Of a stretch of DNA of 64,000 nucleotides, positions 1-9,191 are shown one piece after another. The stretch's first letter is position 1. Each line of letters begins with the position of its first letter. The stretch spans positions 1,130,501 through 1,194,500 of the forward strand of contig NZ_LT827010.1 in assembly GCF_900119315.1 (NCBI RefSeq), in the 5' to 3' direction. The notes beneath the pieces are model-generated. The model was not told the DNA's origin, ran no database searches, and saw nothing but the letters and a program-made list of their open reading frames with translations. The stretch comes from Actinoplanes sp. SE50/110. Lineage in GTDB: Bacteria > Actinomycetota > Actinomycetes > Mycobacteriales > Micromonosporaceae. A program made the position numbers and the translations under genes.

Positions 1-748
1 CACGTGGATGCTCATTCGGCGCCGCCGTTGCTGCGCCATCGCTGTCCGCGGGTCAATAGCGGCGTGAGCAGGATTGTCGGCATGTCCCAGGACGGACGCT
101 GACGAACTCTCGGCGTGGAGCCGGCCGTTGCCGTGCTCCGCGTTATGGCCGGTGCCGGCGAACATGTGGCTTGGCAGGGCCAAGTGCTGAGCCCGCAGGT
201 ACAGCGTGAGCGCCATGGCGCCCACCAGTGGCGTGACGGTCGATGGATGGTTGCTGGGCGGTGCTTCGGCGGTGTCGAGGCCGATGCATGCCGACGCGAG
301 TGTGGCATCGCTTCCTCCGCAAGCTGGCGAACAAGCAGAGGTCCGGTCGTGCGCTTGTGGGAGCATGCACGACCGGACCCTGGTTGGCGCCGTTGCCACC
401 CGCACCGCACGGCTTCGGGGCGCCTCGTGACCCCTGGTGCGCAGCTACCTCGGCGTTGCTCACAGCTTCGAATTTCCTGGGCGCTAGCCCAACCGCGCCT
501 TGTTGGACGTCCGTGGAACTTCTCGCCGTCCCACTCGGCGTCTATACAAACCGCACAGTTCCGAGTAGCAGTTGACGAGCGGCGGGGCACGGCGGACCGA
601 GCTATGCGGTCACGCCGGGCAGGTCAGTATCGCCGTAGGCAGCGGCACGGTAGCTCATTAGCGGCGCCTGGAGCAGCGAGAGACTGTTGAGCGAGGCGCA
701 TGCAGGATGTGTTGGTCGACCAGCTAGTACTCCAGCAGGAGTTCCGTT
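1..748. other. No convincing gene; possible partial minus-strand frame
   Basis: About 750 bases without a recognisable gene. On the minus strand one frame stays open from about position 445 to the left edge. It contains a weakly hydrophobic stretch (PLVGAMALTLYLRAQ) followed by a His/Ser/Arg-rich tail, so it could be the start of a protein cut by the window edge. No family is recognisable and several other frames are also open here. The stretch ends at the IS701 element, which may have landed in an already non-coding region. Confidence 0.3.
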
Positions 749-2153
749 TCAGGGTTCCGTGAGTGCTTGGCGGGCGTAGTGGCTGGTCCTGGCGGCGGCT
801 TGATGACGGCGGCGATAGATTGACCAGGCAATGACGTCGACGACGCGTCTGCCGGGTTCGATGACCAGAGCGTGGAACAGCCGGCGGAGTTCGTTGACGG
901 TGATCACGATCAGGCCGTCCGGGCTCGTGGTGCTGGCCGTGGTCGCGGCGGCGAGAAATGCGTGGGCGGCGATGACCAGGGTGGTCCAGCGGTGCCAGGC
1001 TTTCCAGCGGCGGTGCTGGTGCTGATCCAGTCCGAGTCCGCTTTTGGTTGCTTGGAACGACTCCTCAATGCTCCAGCGTCTTCCGGCGACGGCGACCAGG
1101 TGGTGCAGCGCGACGAGTTGCGGTGACCAGCAGCGGTAGAACGCCAGTTCACCGGTGGTCCGGTTGCGGCGAATCAGTAGCCAGTGATGGCCTTGGTGCT
1201 GGTCAGCTGCGTGCGGCAGGGTGATGAAAGCCCAGTCGTAGTAGCGGTGGCCTTTCGCGCCGTTGCCGGCCGATATCCGCTGCCATGCGTGTTTCGGTAG
1301 TCCGGCGGCGATCTGGTCGGCCCGCTGGACGCCGAGGCCGGTCGGTGCTCGGTGTGAGCAGGCGACCGCGAGGACGTAGCCGAGCTGATGCCGGCGTAGT
1401 GCGGTGGCCAGCTGCGGGTCACCGCCGTAAGCTTCGTCGCCGGCGACCCACCGGCATGGCAGCCCGCCAGCTACTGCGGTCTCGATCAAGCGGCGTGCCA
1501 GCTCCGGTTTCGTAGCGAACGTGACGGCGCCAGGAACCCCTGCCTCTGCCCGTCGCTGAGGGTCGTCGATCCAGGATTTCGGCAGGTAGAGAGCAACGTC
1601 GACCAGGCTGTGCCCGAGTGGGGAAGCGTATGACAGGTGCACCGCGAGCTGGCAGTTCTCGATCTTCCCGGCGGTTCCGGAGTACTGCCGTTGCACGCCG
1701 ACAGTGTGGGTGCCTTTCTTAAGATCGCCGGTCTCGTCGACCAGCAGCACCCCGTCCGGGTGCCCGAGACGGGCCGCCACGAAGTCGCGCACATCGGCCC
1801 GCACCAGGGCGTCGTCCCAACTGGCACGGCTGATCAGATCCTGCATCCCGCCCGGACCGTCGTCGCCGGCGTGCTCGGCAATCGTCCAGCAGTTCTTCGT
1901 CGGCAACGGTGCGAGCAGCCCGGCAACGAAGTCACGGACCCGGCGCCGGGGTTCGGGTCGGGCGAAACGTGCCTCGATCGTGTTCATCAGCTCGCTGAAC
2001 AGCTCAGACCATCGTTGAGCGTCTACTCTGTAGGCGGCAGCCACCGCCGCATCTTGGGTCCACACAACCTTCAAGACTTGGCGGTGGCTGCTTGCTGTCC
2101 ACGGACAAAACCACACCATCACAGCAGCTCAGAACGGATCTCCTGCTGGAGTA
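728..2153 (-). mobile_element. IS701-family insertion sequence with CTAG target duplication
   Basis: The ends match as inverted repeats of about 21 bases (728-748 and 2133-2153). The outer 14 bases, TACTCCAGCAGGAG, are perfect and one mismatch follows. Outside each end lies CTAG (724-727 and 2154-2157), which fits the 4-bp YTAR duplication known for IS701. The element is 1,426 bp and holds a single transposase gene on the minus strand. Intact ends, intact duplication and an intact gene suggest a recent insertion. Confidence 0.88.
749..2122 (-). CDS. IS701-family DDE transposase
   Basis: This 457-residue protein is full length for the family and fills the IS element, ending a few bases inside the left inverted repeat. 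It carries the IS701/DDE_5 signatures: GVLLVDETGDLKKG holds the first catalytic aspartate, VAGDEAYGGD the second, and GRRWSIEESFQATKSGLGLD the conserved glutamate region. It cuts and pastes its own element at YTAR targets. Translation can start at the GTG at 2122 or the adjoining ATG. No frameshift is seen, so it is probably active. Confidence 0.92.
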   Translation of the reverse strand: MMVWFCPWTASSHRQVLKVVWTQDAAVAAAYRVDAQRWSELFSELMNTIEARFARPEPRRRVRDFVAGLLAPLPTKNCWTIAEHAGDDGPGGMQDLISRASWDDALVRADVRDFVAARLGHPDGVLLVDETGDLKKGTHTVGVQRQYSGTAGKIENCQLAVHLSYASPLGHSLVDVALYLPKSWIDDPQRRAEAGVPGAVTFATKPELARRLIETAVAGGLPCRWVAGDEAYGGDPQLATALRRHQLGYVLAVACSHRAPTGLGVQRADQIAAGLPKHAWQRISAGNGAKGHRYYDWAFITLPHAADQHQGHHWLLIRRNRTTGELAFYRCWSPQLVALHHLVAVAGRRWSIEESFQATKSGLGLDQHQHRRWKAWHRWTTLVIAAHAFLAAATTASTTSPDGLIVITVNELRRLFHALVIEPGRRVVDVIAWSIYRRRHQAAARTSHYARQALTEP

Positions 2154-2288
2154 CTAGCGGTGAGCGAGCAGGGCTGGGTCGAGATCAATTTGCTCGCAAT
2201 TAGTCGGGACGAGGGTCACAAACTTAGCGGAACACTTTCAGATCATGGCAAGCGTTCCCGGAGAGCAACTAAAGTTTGTGCCGGTCGA

Positions 2289-2879
2289 TCAAATTGGCCT
2301 TCGTCCTCTGGTTCGTCGATCTAGCTCGTACTGCTCGCGTGGCGAGCCTTCAGCTTCTCTAGGCGAAAATACGCCGGTCACACCGAGTTCATGGCGGGCG
2401 AGCCTATGAAAATCGTTCACTGCGTGGTAGTAGTCGCGCGTCGCGATGTCCCAGCCTTCTACATCTGTGTCATCCAGCAAACCGCGGGCGAACCACTCCA
2501 GACGCCAGACTGCGCGGTTCAACGCCCTGGCAGCCTCAACAAGTGCCTGATCACCCATCAGCGCGAGCGTCTCAAAGGAGTTTCCCCGTGCCATGTTGGC
2601 TTCGGCCAGCACGTTCTTGCCTGTCTCTCTGTCAAGCGGTGGAGATTGATCGTCGAGCCCAAGGCCTGCGGCGATGCGCGCCGCGATGCTTTTCATCCGT
2701 TTAACGTCGGAGACGTACTCACTATAGGTCTGAAGGCGGCGCTCCCTCCACTCACGGTCGAGAGCCCACCTCTCCCGTCGCCGCTCACCCTTGAGCGAGA
2801 ATACGTACGACAGTATGGCGCCTATGAGGACACCGGCAAGAGCGATCAGAGGGCCGAGGATGCTCACATCTGCCCCCAT
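2289..2879 (-). CDS. Small membrane-anchored protein of unknown function
   Basis: A 196-residue protein that I do not recognise by name. Residues 7-28 form one hydrophobic membrane segment (LGPLIALAGVLIGAILSYVF). A strongly charged region follows (KGERRRERWALDREWRERR), then a helical cytoplasmic domain. Single-anchor proteins of this shape are common in actinomycete accessory regions. It stands alone between the IS701 element and an IS3 scrap and is read away from the ABC-3C genes. Coding looks genuine because the frame is uninterrupted and its composition fits a helical protein. The function is unknown. Confidence 0.6.
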   Translation of the reverse strand: MGADVSILGPLIALAGVLIGAILSYVFSLKGERRRERWALDREWRERRLQTYSEYVSDVKRMKSIAARIAAGLGLDDQSPPLDRETGKNVLAEANMARGNSFETLALMGDQALVEAARALNRAVWRLEWFARGLLDDTDVEGWDIATRDYYHAVNDFHRLARHELGVTGVFSPREAEGSPREQYELDRRTRGRRPI

Positions 2880-3052
2880 AGGTGGCTGACCGGGACGCTT
2901 AGGTCAACGCTGGGGGACTCAACTTCATAGGGCTAGGGTTTCGTCGGAAGCCCGTCGTTATCTCAGGTGCGGTGGCCCGATGCTGTACAGCATCGAGGTC
3001 CGATGTTGTAACTTGCGGCAGGCGGTCGCTCCACGCGCTCAGTCCAGCGACG

Positions 3053-3250
3053 CTAGGTCTGCTGAACCGATAGGTGACAGAACGAGTCACGCGGCTTGAC
3101 TGGCCGACGCGGTGATGATGTCGTGTTCTCGATAGGGTTCAACCGAGCTAGCGATCGTTGACGGCGGCAATGAGAAGTCCGTTCGATCCAGGTCACGATG
3201 GCGGTTCGCAGTCGTTGTTGGGTTGTCCAGGACCGGTGGTCGAGGACGTG
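3053..3250 (-). pseudogene. IS3-family transposase C-terminal scrap
   Basis: The minus strand reads VLDHRSWTTQQRLRTAIVTW followed by IERT, an Arg-rich stretch and LNPIE. This is the end of an IS3-type OrfB integrase, whose family pattern is roughly W-x(3)-L-R-x-A-I-x-x-W-I-E, then an R-rich run and L-x-P-x-E. Only about 65 residues are left. There is no DDE core, no OrfA and no visible ends, so this is a relic. It sits in the 600-base gap before the ABC-3C genes and marks the region as a target for mobile DNA. Confidence 0.6.
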
Positions 3251-3497
3251 AAACGCCGGTTCATGCACGCCCGTCGCAGCGCGATTACCACCTAGCCGGC
3301 TGTGTGCAGGGCTCACGCGCCCACCCCGAGGCAGTTGGGACCCCAGGGGGATGGGTGACAGCTCGACGACCCAACTCCCCATCGATGTGACGACGTATGA
3401 ATACCGCTGGTAGCAGTGAAAGCCCAAGAGGGCTATCCATCTGACGTCACGTTGCGCCACAATGCAAACACAGAGGGCCGCAGAGGGGAGTGCCTGC

Positions 3498-4871
3498 GTG
3501 ACGGCACGCGAAAGGTTGTGGGGAACTCCCCCGCCCGAAGACGCCGGGGCGCACACGGCAGACCTCTTCGACTGGCAGGCAGCCATGGCGGCGGCTGATA
3601 GTTTCGCCGTCGCCACCATGCACCTTAAAGACCAGGCCCGAGGTGCCGCTGGGTTGAAGGCAGTTTTGTGCGAGCACCACGAAGATTACGCACTCATCGA
3701 CGGTGACGATGTTCAGATCGTATCCGTCAAGTACAGGGGACTTGGCCGAGGCGCCTACACGTGGGCCACGCTTGCCGATGACGGCGGTTTGGCTCACCTG
3801 TACGCACGATGGAAGGGCCTGGGACGCGACCTAGGATGCCGCATGGTCACAAACTCAGAACTCAAGGGCGGAGACGATGCCTCAGGGCTCCGGGACGTGT
3901 GCCGACAACTTCAGTCAGGGGCTGCCACATCCGACTCCGCAACGATGATCCGATCTTTCGCTGTGGAGATGCTACGTCTTCCAGACAAAGCGGACATTCC
4001 AGTGGAATGGCGTGCCCCCGAAGGGGCTACGAAGAGCCAAATAGTCCCTGTGCAGGGCCTTCTCGATGATATCCGTGCGTTCCTCCACAGCATTGAGTTT
4101 GATACATCTCGTCCTCAAGCCGACGATGTCGAGGCGTGCGCGCCAGAGAAGTACGTTGAGCCACTGCTCGAACAGCTCGGCCTATCAACCTTGGCGTCCA
4201 AGGCTGCGTGGAATGCCGTTTTAGGCATCTTCCGGACCAGAATGCGAGGCAGGGGGAAGCTTCCTCTAGGGGAGCTAAGTGACCTCATCGCCAGGATCAA
4301 AGGCGAAACGGCTGCCGAGCGTCTTGACCGGACGCTACGCCGACGGATAGTCACGGCCCAAGACGTAATCCTTGCCGTTGAGGAAGCAGCGAAGGCCCCC
4401 GCCGCGTATGCCATGCCTGATCTTAAGATTGCTGCTACTCGCCTTGCCGCGAAGCTATTAGAGGGCGGCTGCACCACCACAGCAATCGTCACCGCAGAGC
4501 GCTTCGCAGAGAATTGGCGGCGAGAACGCCATCAGTATGCGGCTGTGCCCGGGATGTCTCAGGAGTTCGAGCTCGCCGAGAATCGCCTGCGGTACGTCGC
4601 TAGCAAAATTGCCGAAGAGGCTGCCGAGGAATCTAGCGGCGGTAAGTACGGTTCTAGAATGTGGCGAAAGCTTGATAGTGCAGATCTAGTAGATGCGTTG
4701 GGGTCCTTACCGCTGCCTCGGGAAACGCTCACAGCACTAGGTGCCGTCTGCGACTTAGCCAGCCGCTGTCAGGTCTGGTTCAGTCAGGAATTTGACGTCG
4801 ACGCTAAGCAGGCAGAATTGCGTGTGAGTCATGGCGCACCTCCGGGCACGGGCGGAGAGGTTGCCGCATGA
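3498..4871 (+). CDS. ABC-three-component system effector with Cap4-like nuclease domain
   Basis: First gene of a three-gene, tightly overlapping unit. The GTG at 3498 is the preferred start because AGGGGAG lies 7 bases before it; an in-frame ATG at 3462 has no such site. The N-terminal third resembles DUF4297/Cap4 DNA endonuclease domains: an acidic segment (DYALIDGDDVQIVSVKYR) followed by a Trp-containing helix and a (V/F)TNS strand, the usual D...(Q/S)xK core of PD-(D/E)XK nucleases. The remaining 250 residues are helical and probably bind the other subunits. In ABC-3C systems (Krishnan, Burroughs, Iyer and Aravind's classification of ABC ATPases) the effector kills or cuts when its ATPase senses invasion. 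The stop overlaps the next start (ATGA). Confidence 0.68.
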   Translation: MTARERLWGTPPPEDAGAHTADLFDWQAAMAAADSFAVATMHLKDQARGAAGLKAVLCEHHEDYALIDGDDVQIVSVKYRGLGRGAYTWATLADDGGLAHLYARWKGLGRDLGCRMVTNSELKGGDDASGLRDVCRQLQSGAATSDSATMIRSFAVEMLRLPDKADIPVEWRAPEGATKSQIVPVQGLLDDIRAFLHSIEFDTSRPQADDVEACAPEKYVEPLLEQLGLSTLASKAAWNAVLGIFRTRMRGRGKLPLGELSDLIARIKGETAAERLDRTLRRRIVTAQDVILAVEEAAKAPAAYAMPDLKIAATRLAAKLLEGGCTTTAIVTAERFAENWRRERHQYAAVPGMSQEFELAENRLRYVASKIAEEAAEESSGGKYGSRMWRKLDSADLVDALGSLPLPRETLTALGAVCDLASRCQVWFSQEFDVDAKQAELRVSHGAPPGTGGEVAA

Positions 4872-5425
4872 CAATATTGACGCACCGCCAAGCTGGCCTG
4901 GATATTGACAGCGCGTATCACCAAGCGCGGATCCTGTTGCTTGTCAATGCAGTATCGCGCACCCCTGGTGCCGGCCGAAAGCTGGACGGCCTAACGAAAC
5001 TCGCCAAGCTCGATTTCTTGGTACGTTATCCGACTCTCGCTGCCCGGGTTTCTGAAGGTCTTGGGAACGACAGCCGGCTGAGGCCTTCGGATGACGATTA
5101 TCGTGAAACCGAGTCTCCAATGATTCGCTATAAGTACGGGCCCTGGGACAACCGGTATTACCCCGTTATCGGAGCTTTGGTCGGCAAAGGTCTTCTTGCC
5201 TACACCCGTGGAGGCAAGGGCAGCGTTGCGCTCCGCCCTACAGCCATGGGAAGGAAGATTGTCAGCGAGCTGCAGGGTGCCCCAGCTTGGATGGAGACGG
5301 CCGAACGGTGCGAGGCAGTGGCGGAGCACGTCGGAAAATTGAGTGGCAATGGGCTCAAAGAGTTAATCTATGAGAAACTTCCCGAGATCTTGGATCGTCC
5401 GCATCGAGAGTTGATACGCCCATGA
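4868..5425 (+). CDS. ABC-three-component system middle component
   Basis: This 185-residue protein has the look of the winged-helix middle component that bridges effector and ATPase in ABC-3C systems. Signature segments are the hydrophobic N-terminal helix (ARILLLVNAVSR), the L-x-x-L-x-K-L-A-K-L-D-F-L helix, the strongly conserved MIRYKYGPWDNRYYPVIGAL motif and the wing-like GKGLLAYTRGGKGSVALRPT. It overlaps the upstream stop by ATGA and its own stop overlaps the ATPase start by ATGA, so the three genes should be translated together. The assignment rests on motif shape plus gene order. Confidence 0.72.
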   Translation: MTILTHRQAGLDIDSAYHQARILLLVNAVSRTPGAGRKLDGLTKLAKLDFLVRYPTLAARVSEGLGNDSRLRPSDDDYRETESPMIRYKYGPWDNRYYPVIGALVGKGLLAYTRGGKGSVALRPTAMGRKIVSELQGAPAWMETAERCEAVAEHVGKLSGNGLKELIYEKLPEILDRPHRELIRP

Positions 5426-7362
5426 GTAAGTATTTTCGAGTCGACTATATCGAACTGGAAACTACGGGCGGCACCGTCGCCTACGAACTCACTGGGCCAC
5501 TCACGGTACTTGATGGTCCCGTAGCGACGGGTAAGAGCACGCTAATAGAATTAATAAAACATGGGCTCGGTGGCTCAGCACGCTTTAGTCCCGTGGTGAA
5601 AGAGCACATATCCAGCGTAACGCTTCGGATTGCCGCGGGGGCGGAGCGGCTTGCGCTGCGCCGCGCTACGCACAGCGGGGTTAATGATGTCCATGCCTTT
5701 GACCTTCGCTCACGCGAGGCCTTGGGCGTTTTCCCGGCGGAGGCCCGTGGCAAGGCAGAGGTAACTATCGGCCAGATCCTCTTAACTGCCTTGGGCCTTC
5801 CTGCGGACGTAAGGGCTTCGGCTCTAAGCTCGCGCGCTACCAGCAAACCGAGCGTTGTGACCTTCAACGACATTTGGTCGAGCCTATACGTCGAATAGCC
5901 GGAGATCGACAGGAGCATCGCTCATCACAGCGATAGCTACAGAGAACCTAAACGCCGGACTGTGTTTGAACTATTCTTCGGCCTCACGGACGAAGAACTC
6001 CTTACGCTCAAATCGGAATTGCAGACTGCTGAACAAAGGGTGACAGAAGCGGAATCCGAAGAGTCTACGGTACTTAACTTCCTGGAGAGTGTTGGTGCTG
6101 AACCGCAAAATGCGACACTCTTGGCTCAAGAGGAGGCAATAGAAGAACTAAATGGTTACCGTTCGCGATTGCATGAATTGAGTCTTGATGCTGATCCAGC
6201 CGACCCTCAAACGGACCTCCTGCGCGATCTGCTTGTGACTACGCAAGATAGGGCGGACGACCTTAGGCGCGAACTAAACGTTTTGGAGAAGGCGCACGAG
6301 GAACGGCTTAACCTTGCTGCAGGTCTTCGCCAGGACTTGGCTCGGTTCGAGCGTGCGCAAGACGCGGGCCTCCGCCTTGCGAACATTGAGTTTATAGTGT
6401 GTCCTCGCTGTACCCAAAGTATTGAAGGGCGAGTCGTTGAACGAGGTCACTGCCGACTCTGCCTTCAGCCTGAGACGCGGACAGGGACTAGCTGGAACGA
6501 TGAGCCGTACGAAGCCGGCCAAATTCGTTATCAATTGGACGAGTTAAAAGAACTTCTGTCATCCAATGCAGAAAAAACAGATCAAATCCGTTCATCTTTA
6601 GAGGAAACGGAAGAGCAGGCGAAGAAACTCGCTCACGTTGTGGATGAGCGTACCCGAGAACTGGTGAGCCCGCGTTTGCAGCAGTTCGCTGACTTGAGTG
6701 CTGCGGTCGGAACGACGCAGGAAAGAGTAAAAACGCTCGAAGAGCGCCTTAGGTACTGGGACCGAGCCGCAGACATGTCTCGGGCCGTGCAGGAAGCAAG
6801 AACCCGGCGAGACGTGCTCAAGGATGACATACGACGCCGTGAGGCGATTATTAAAGAAGCGAAGGAGGATGTGCTTGCTGCGTTGACAGAAGAGTATGCT
6901 CGAACGCTGTCAAATTTCGGCGTACCTAGCGTCACCTCTGTGCGAATTGATGATCGAAGCTATCTCCCGTATGTGAATGGAGATCGTTTTGACAAGATTA
7001 GTACCGGTGGACTGAGAACCGCACTCGTCGTCGCGTATTGGGTCTCGCTTATCTCGGTAGCTCTGAGAGACCCGGCGACGAATATGCCAGGATGTCTAAT
7101 CCTGGACAGTCCAAGAAAATCGATCGGGGCTGGCGAGGCCCTTGCTGCCAACCTTTACCGACAGCTAGATACTCTTGCGGAGACATATCGGGATCGGCTG
7201 CAGCTGATCGTGGCCGACAACGGCGTGCCGACCGAGTACGCAAGCCGTTGGCAGCGTCTTAGTTTCTCTTACAGCGAACCCGTGGTTGCGTCCGTCGAGC
7301 ACCCTGGGCCCGCCGAGGTGGTGACCCTTGACCGCCTGGCCAGTGAGAGGATCGCTGCGTAG
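5422..7362 (+). pseudogene. ABC-three-component system Rad50-like ATPase, interrupted by one in-frame TAG
   Basis: A complete 646-codon reading frame except for TAG at 5896-5898 (codon 159). The N-terminal part has the Walker A motif GPVATGKSTL. Right after the TAG the same frame continues with PEIDRSIAHHSDSYREPKRR and runs to the end with no indel. The middle is coiled-coil around a zinc-hook-like pair (CPRC and CRLC). The C-terminal part has a signature-like STGG and the Walker B motif CLILDSPRKS. A glutamine or glutamate is expected at the TAG, so a single base change (CAG or GAG to TAG) explains it. Unless the codon is read through, Walker A and Walker B are separated and the system is dead. 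Restart at GTG 5962 would lack Walker A. Confidence 0.82.
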
Positions 7363-7590
7363 ACGATGCCTAGAGCCATGCCGGCACTTATTGCGCCGCT
7401 TCTCGACCGTATGTACCGGCACGCAGCTTGGTGGCTGCGGCGAGGCGTAAGTCTGACCGGCGGCGTGTGACCGCGGCCGGGCGGATGGGGGATACCTGCA
7501 GCTTTCATTGCACCGTCGTTTTCGCAGTTCAATCGAGCTCGGGGGACACGGAGGACAGGGTCGCGGCTATGTCTTCCTTCGACGTCATCA

Positions 7591-8230
7591 CGATGTGGGC
7601 GGATCTGAACCTGCCAATTTCCAATCCCCGTTCGTATAGCCGATCACGGTGATTCCTTCCTCGCGGGCGCCTCGATGTCGGAGAGGGAGCCGCCGACGAT
7701 CGCGCAGCAGTCCGGCCTGGCCCACGAGTGCGTGCCCGGCGGCTAGCACCGGCTCAGGGTTCGGCTTTATCCGCCATGGACCGGCGAAGGCCCGGCCGAT
7801 GATCGGAGCTACGAACGGGGCGAGACCGGGGGCCTCTAGGTATGCCTCGATCGCTGTTGCCGTTGTTTGCTCACCTTTGCGATCGGCAGGCCGCGCGTGT
7901 GCGCCGAGGCTCACCTCACGTCCCGAAGGGCGTGGGCGTTGAGACGCTGGCGGCGCGCAGTTCGGCTGCTGCCAGCGCATAGTGCTTCCTTAAGGGCTGC
8001 TGTGACATTGTGCGCACTGCTCTCGGCCGCCCAGCGAAGTACCGCGAGGAGATCCTGTTCGTTGCGAAGTTCGGCCGGCATGGTGACGCCCTTGGCATCG
8101 AGCAGCGCCACCAGTTCGGCCACAACACGTGGCGCTGAGTACCCGCGAAGATCGAGCAGACCAGCCCGTCGCAGTCCAAGAGCAGCGGCTCGCCGCCGAG
8201 GGTCGGCAGGGCGTCAACCTGCTCTACGGG
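7591..8230 (-). pseudogene. HAD-family hydrolase, multiply frameshifted
   Basis: Three minus-strand frames together spell an actinobacterial HAD phosphatase. Frame one gives PLLLDCDGLVCSIFAG, with the catalytic DxD replaced by D-C-D as in many relatives. Frame two gives AELVALLDAKGVTMPAELRN and LLAVLRWAAESS. Frame one returns with AAELRAASVSTPTP. A third frame gives TATAIEAYLEAPGLAPFVAP, IKPNPEPVLAA and ITVIGYTNGDWKLA. At least three indels are needed to join them, and the end of the phosphatase domain is garbled. It is dead and probably old. It lies between the ABC-3C unit and the tRNA relic. Confidence 0.72.
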
Positions 8231-8361
8231 CCGCCCAGGGTGCTCAGAGCCGATGCCCGAGAAGCCGACGACCCGGGGAATCCTGATGAAGTTTTGCCGT
8301 GCATTTGCCGTGACGAGTGAGATCGAGCGGTCCTAACCGAGACCCAGTGGGGACCAACGCG

Positions 8362-8400
8362 AGAAGCCCCTCACCGCTTTTCAACTGGTGAGGGGCTTCT
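8362..8400. terminator. Perfect 14-bp hairpin beside the tRNA relic
   Basis: AGAAGCCCCTCACC (8362-8375) pairs perfectly with 8387-8400 around an 11-base loop. On the plus strand a short T run follows. It lies just past the 3' end of the truncated tRNA-Tyr and was probably that gene's terminator. Confidence 0.8.
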
Positions 8401-8409
8401 TTGCGCCTG

Positions 8410-8475
8410 TGGTGGCGGGTAGAGGATTCGGAACCTCTGTAGCTTTCGCGACCGATCTACAGTCCGCTTCTATTG
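8410..8475 (-). pseudogene. Truncated, mutated tRNA-Tyr (GTA), 3' part only
   Basis: Read on the minus strand, the sequence keeps an anticodon arm with ACTGTAGA, a long class-II variable arm (GTCGCGAAAGCTAC), a T arm (GAGGTTCCGAATCCTC), the acceptor 3' strand ACCCGCC and an encoded CCA. That order and the GTA anticodon identify tRNA-Tyr. The T loop has one extra base and the D arm and 5' acceptor strand are missing, so it cannot work. A 3' tRNA piece next to a hairpin terminator is what integrative elements leave at an attachment site; the actinomycete element SLP1 uses tRNA-Tyr. Confidence 0.72.
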
Positions 8476-8597
8476 ATGCTGAGCGTGCGGAGCTGCATGT
8501 TGTTCAGAGTTGTGCACGACCGTCCGAAGCATGCGTCGGATATTGGCCAACCGGTCATTCAGGTTCAAGTAAGAGGTCAACACCTCCACTGCCTGGC

Positions 8598-8630
8598 GGC
8601 CCCGGTTCGCGGAAAGCGCGAACCGGGGCC
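8598..8630. terminator. Repeated 14-bp hairpin after lipoprotein gene A
   Basis: GGCCCCGGTTCGCG (8598-8611), loop GAAAG, then the exact complement at 8617-8630. It follows the 8718-9191 lipoprotein gene. Near copies lie at 11372-11408 and 12253-12277, each downstream of another lipoprotein gene in this locus, so it behaves as the module terminator. Confidence 0.72.
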
Positions 8631-8717
8631 GTTCCGTATTCCAGCCTGGGGTCGAGCCTACGAACTCGGCGTTACGCGGGGCGCGGCCTCCTGACGATAT
8701 TGCGGTTGACCGCTGGC

Positions 8718-9191
8718 TCAGGGTTTCTCGTAGCAGGGCGAGTGGATGAGGATGACGAAGCCGTCGGGGATGGCGCGGTCGACTTCGAGTTTGTAGCCAT
8801 CGGGGGTTTCAGCGGCGACCAGGCCGTCATCCGGCCCTACCGTGCGGTCGTCGGTGATACGGAAGTTCTTCGCTTTCCACTCAGCCTTGATCTTGCCCAG
8901 TGAGGCGAGATGCTGATCCTTCTGTGGCGGGTTGAGGTTATAGACACCTTGAATGGTGAAGATTTTTTCGCTGCTTTCGCCGGCCCTTCCGGTGCACTCG
9001 CCGGAGCTCAGCTTCGGGTTGAACAACGGCATGCCTACGGCGGTGGCGATCTGTTCCGCGTGCTGCTGAACGACTGCATTCACGTCGGCTTCGGACTTCT
9101 TGTCCACGTCAGCTCCTGAACAGGCGGAGAGAATCAGTACGGAAGGGGCCAACCACAGGGCAACCCTCTGGGTCCTGCCACTTGATGTCAT
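8718..9191 (-). CDS. Small secreted lipoprotein A, candidate immunity protein
   Basis: A 157-residue lipoprotein. A hydrophobic signal is followed by the lipobox LSAC at about residues 21-24, so the mature protein should be tethered outside the membrane. It then has an acidic helix (DVDKKSEADVNAVVQQHAEQ), two further cysteines (SGECTGR and SPCYEKP) that could pair, and an ITDDRTV strand. It starts inside the hydrolase stop (ATGA), so the two are co-translated. Four paralogues lie in the next 6 kb; this one is closest to the copy at 14181. A lipoprotein coupled to a secreted hydrolase fits an immunity partner, but that role is inferred. The family is not one I can name. Confidence 0.72.
   Translation of the reverse strand: MTSSGRTQRVALWLAPSVLILSACSGADVDKKSEADVNAVVQQHAEQIATAVGMPLFNPKLSSGECTGRAGESSEKIFTIQGVYNLNPPQKDQHLASLGKIKAEWKAKNFRITDDRTVGPDDGLVAAETPDGYKLEVDRAIPDGFVILIHSPCYEKP

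Noticed and set aside
12..590. A 192-codon minus-strand gene at the left edge
   Set aside because: Trp/Arg/Pro-rich product without motifs; other frames are equally open, so it does not stand out.
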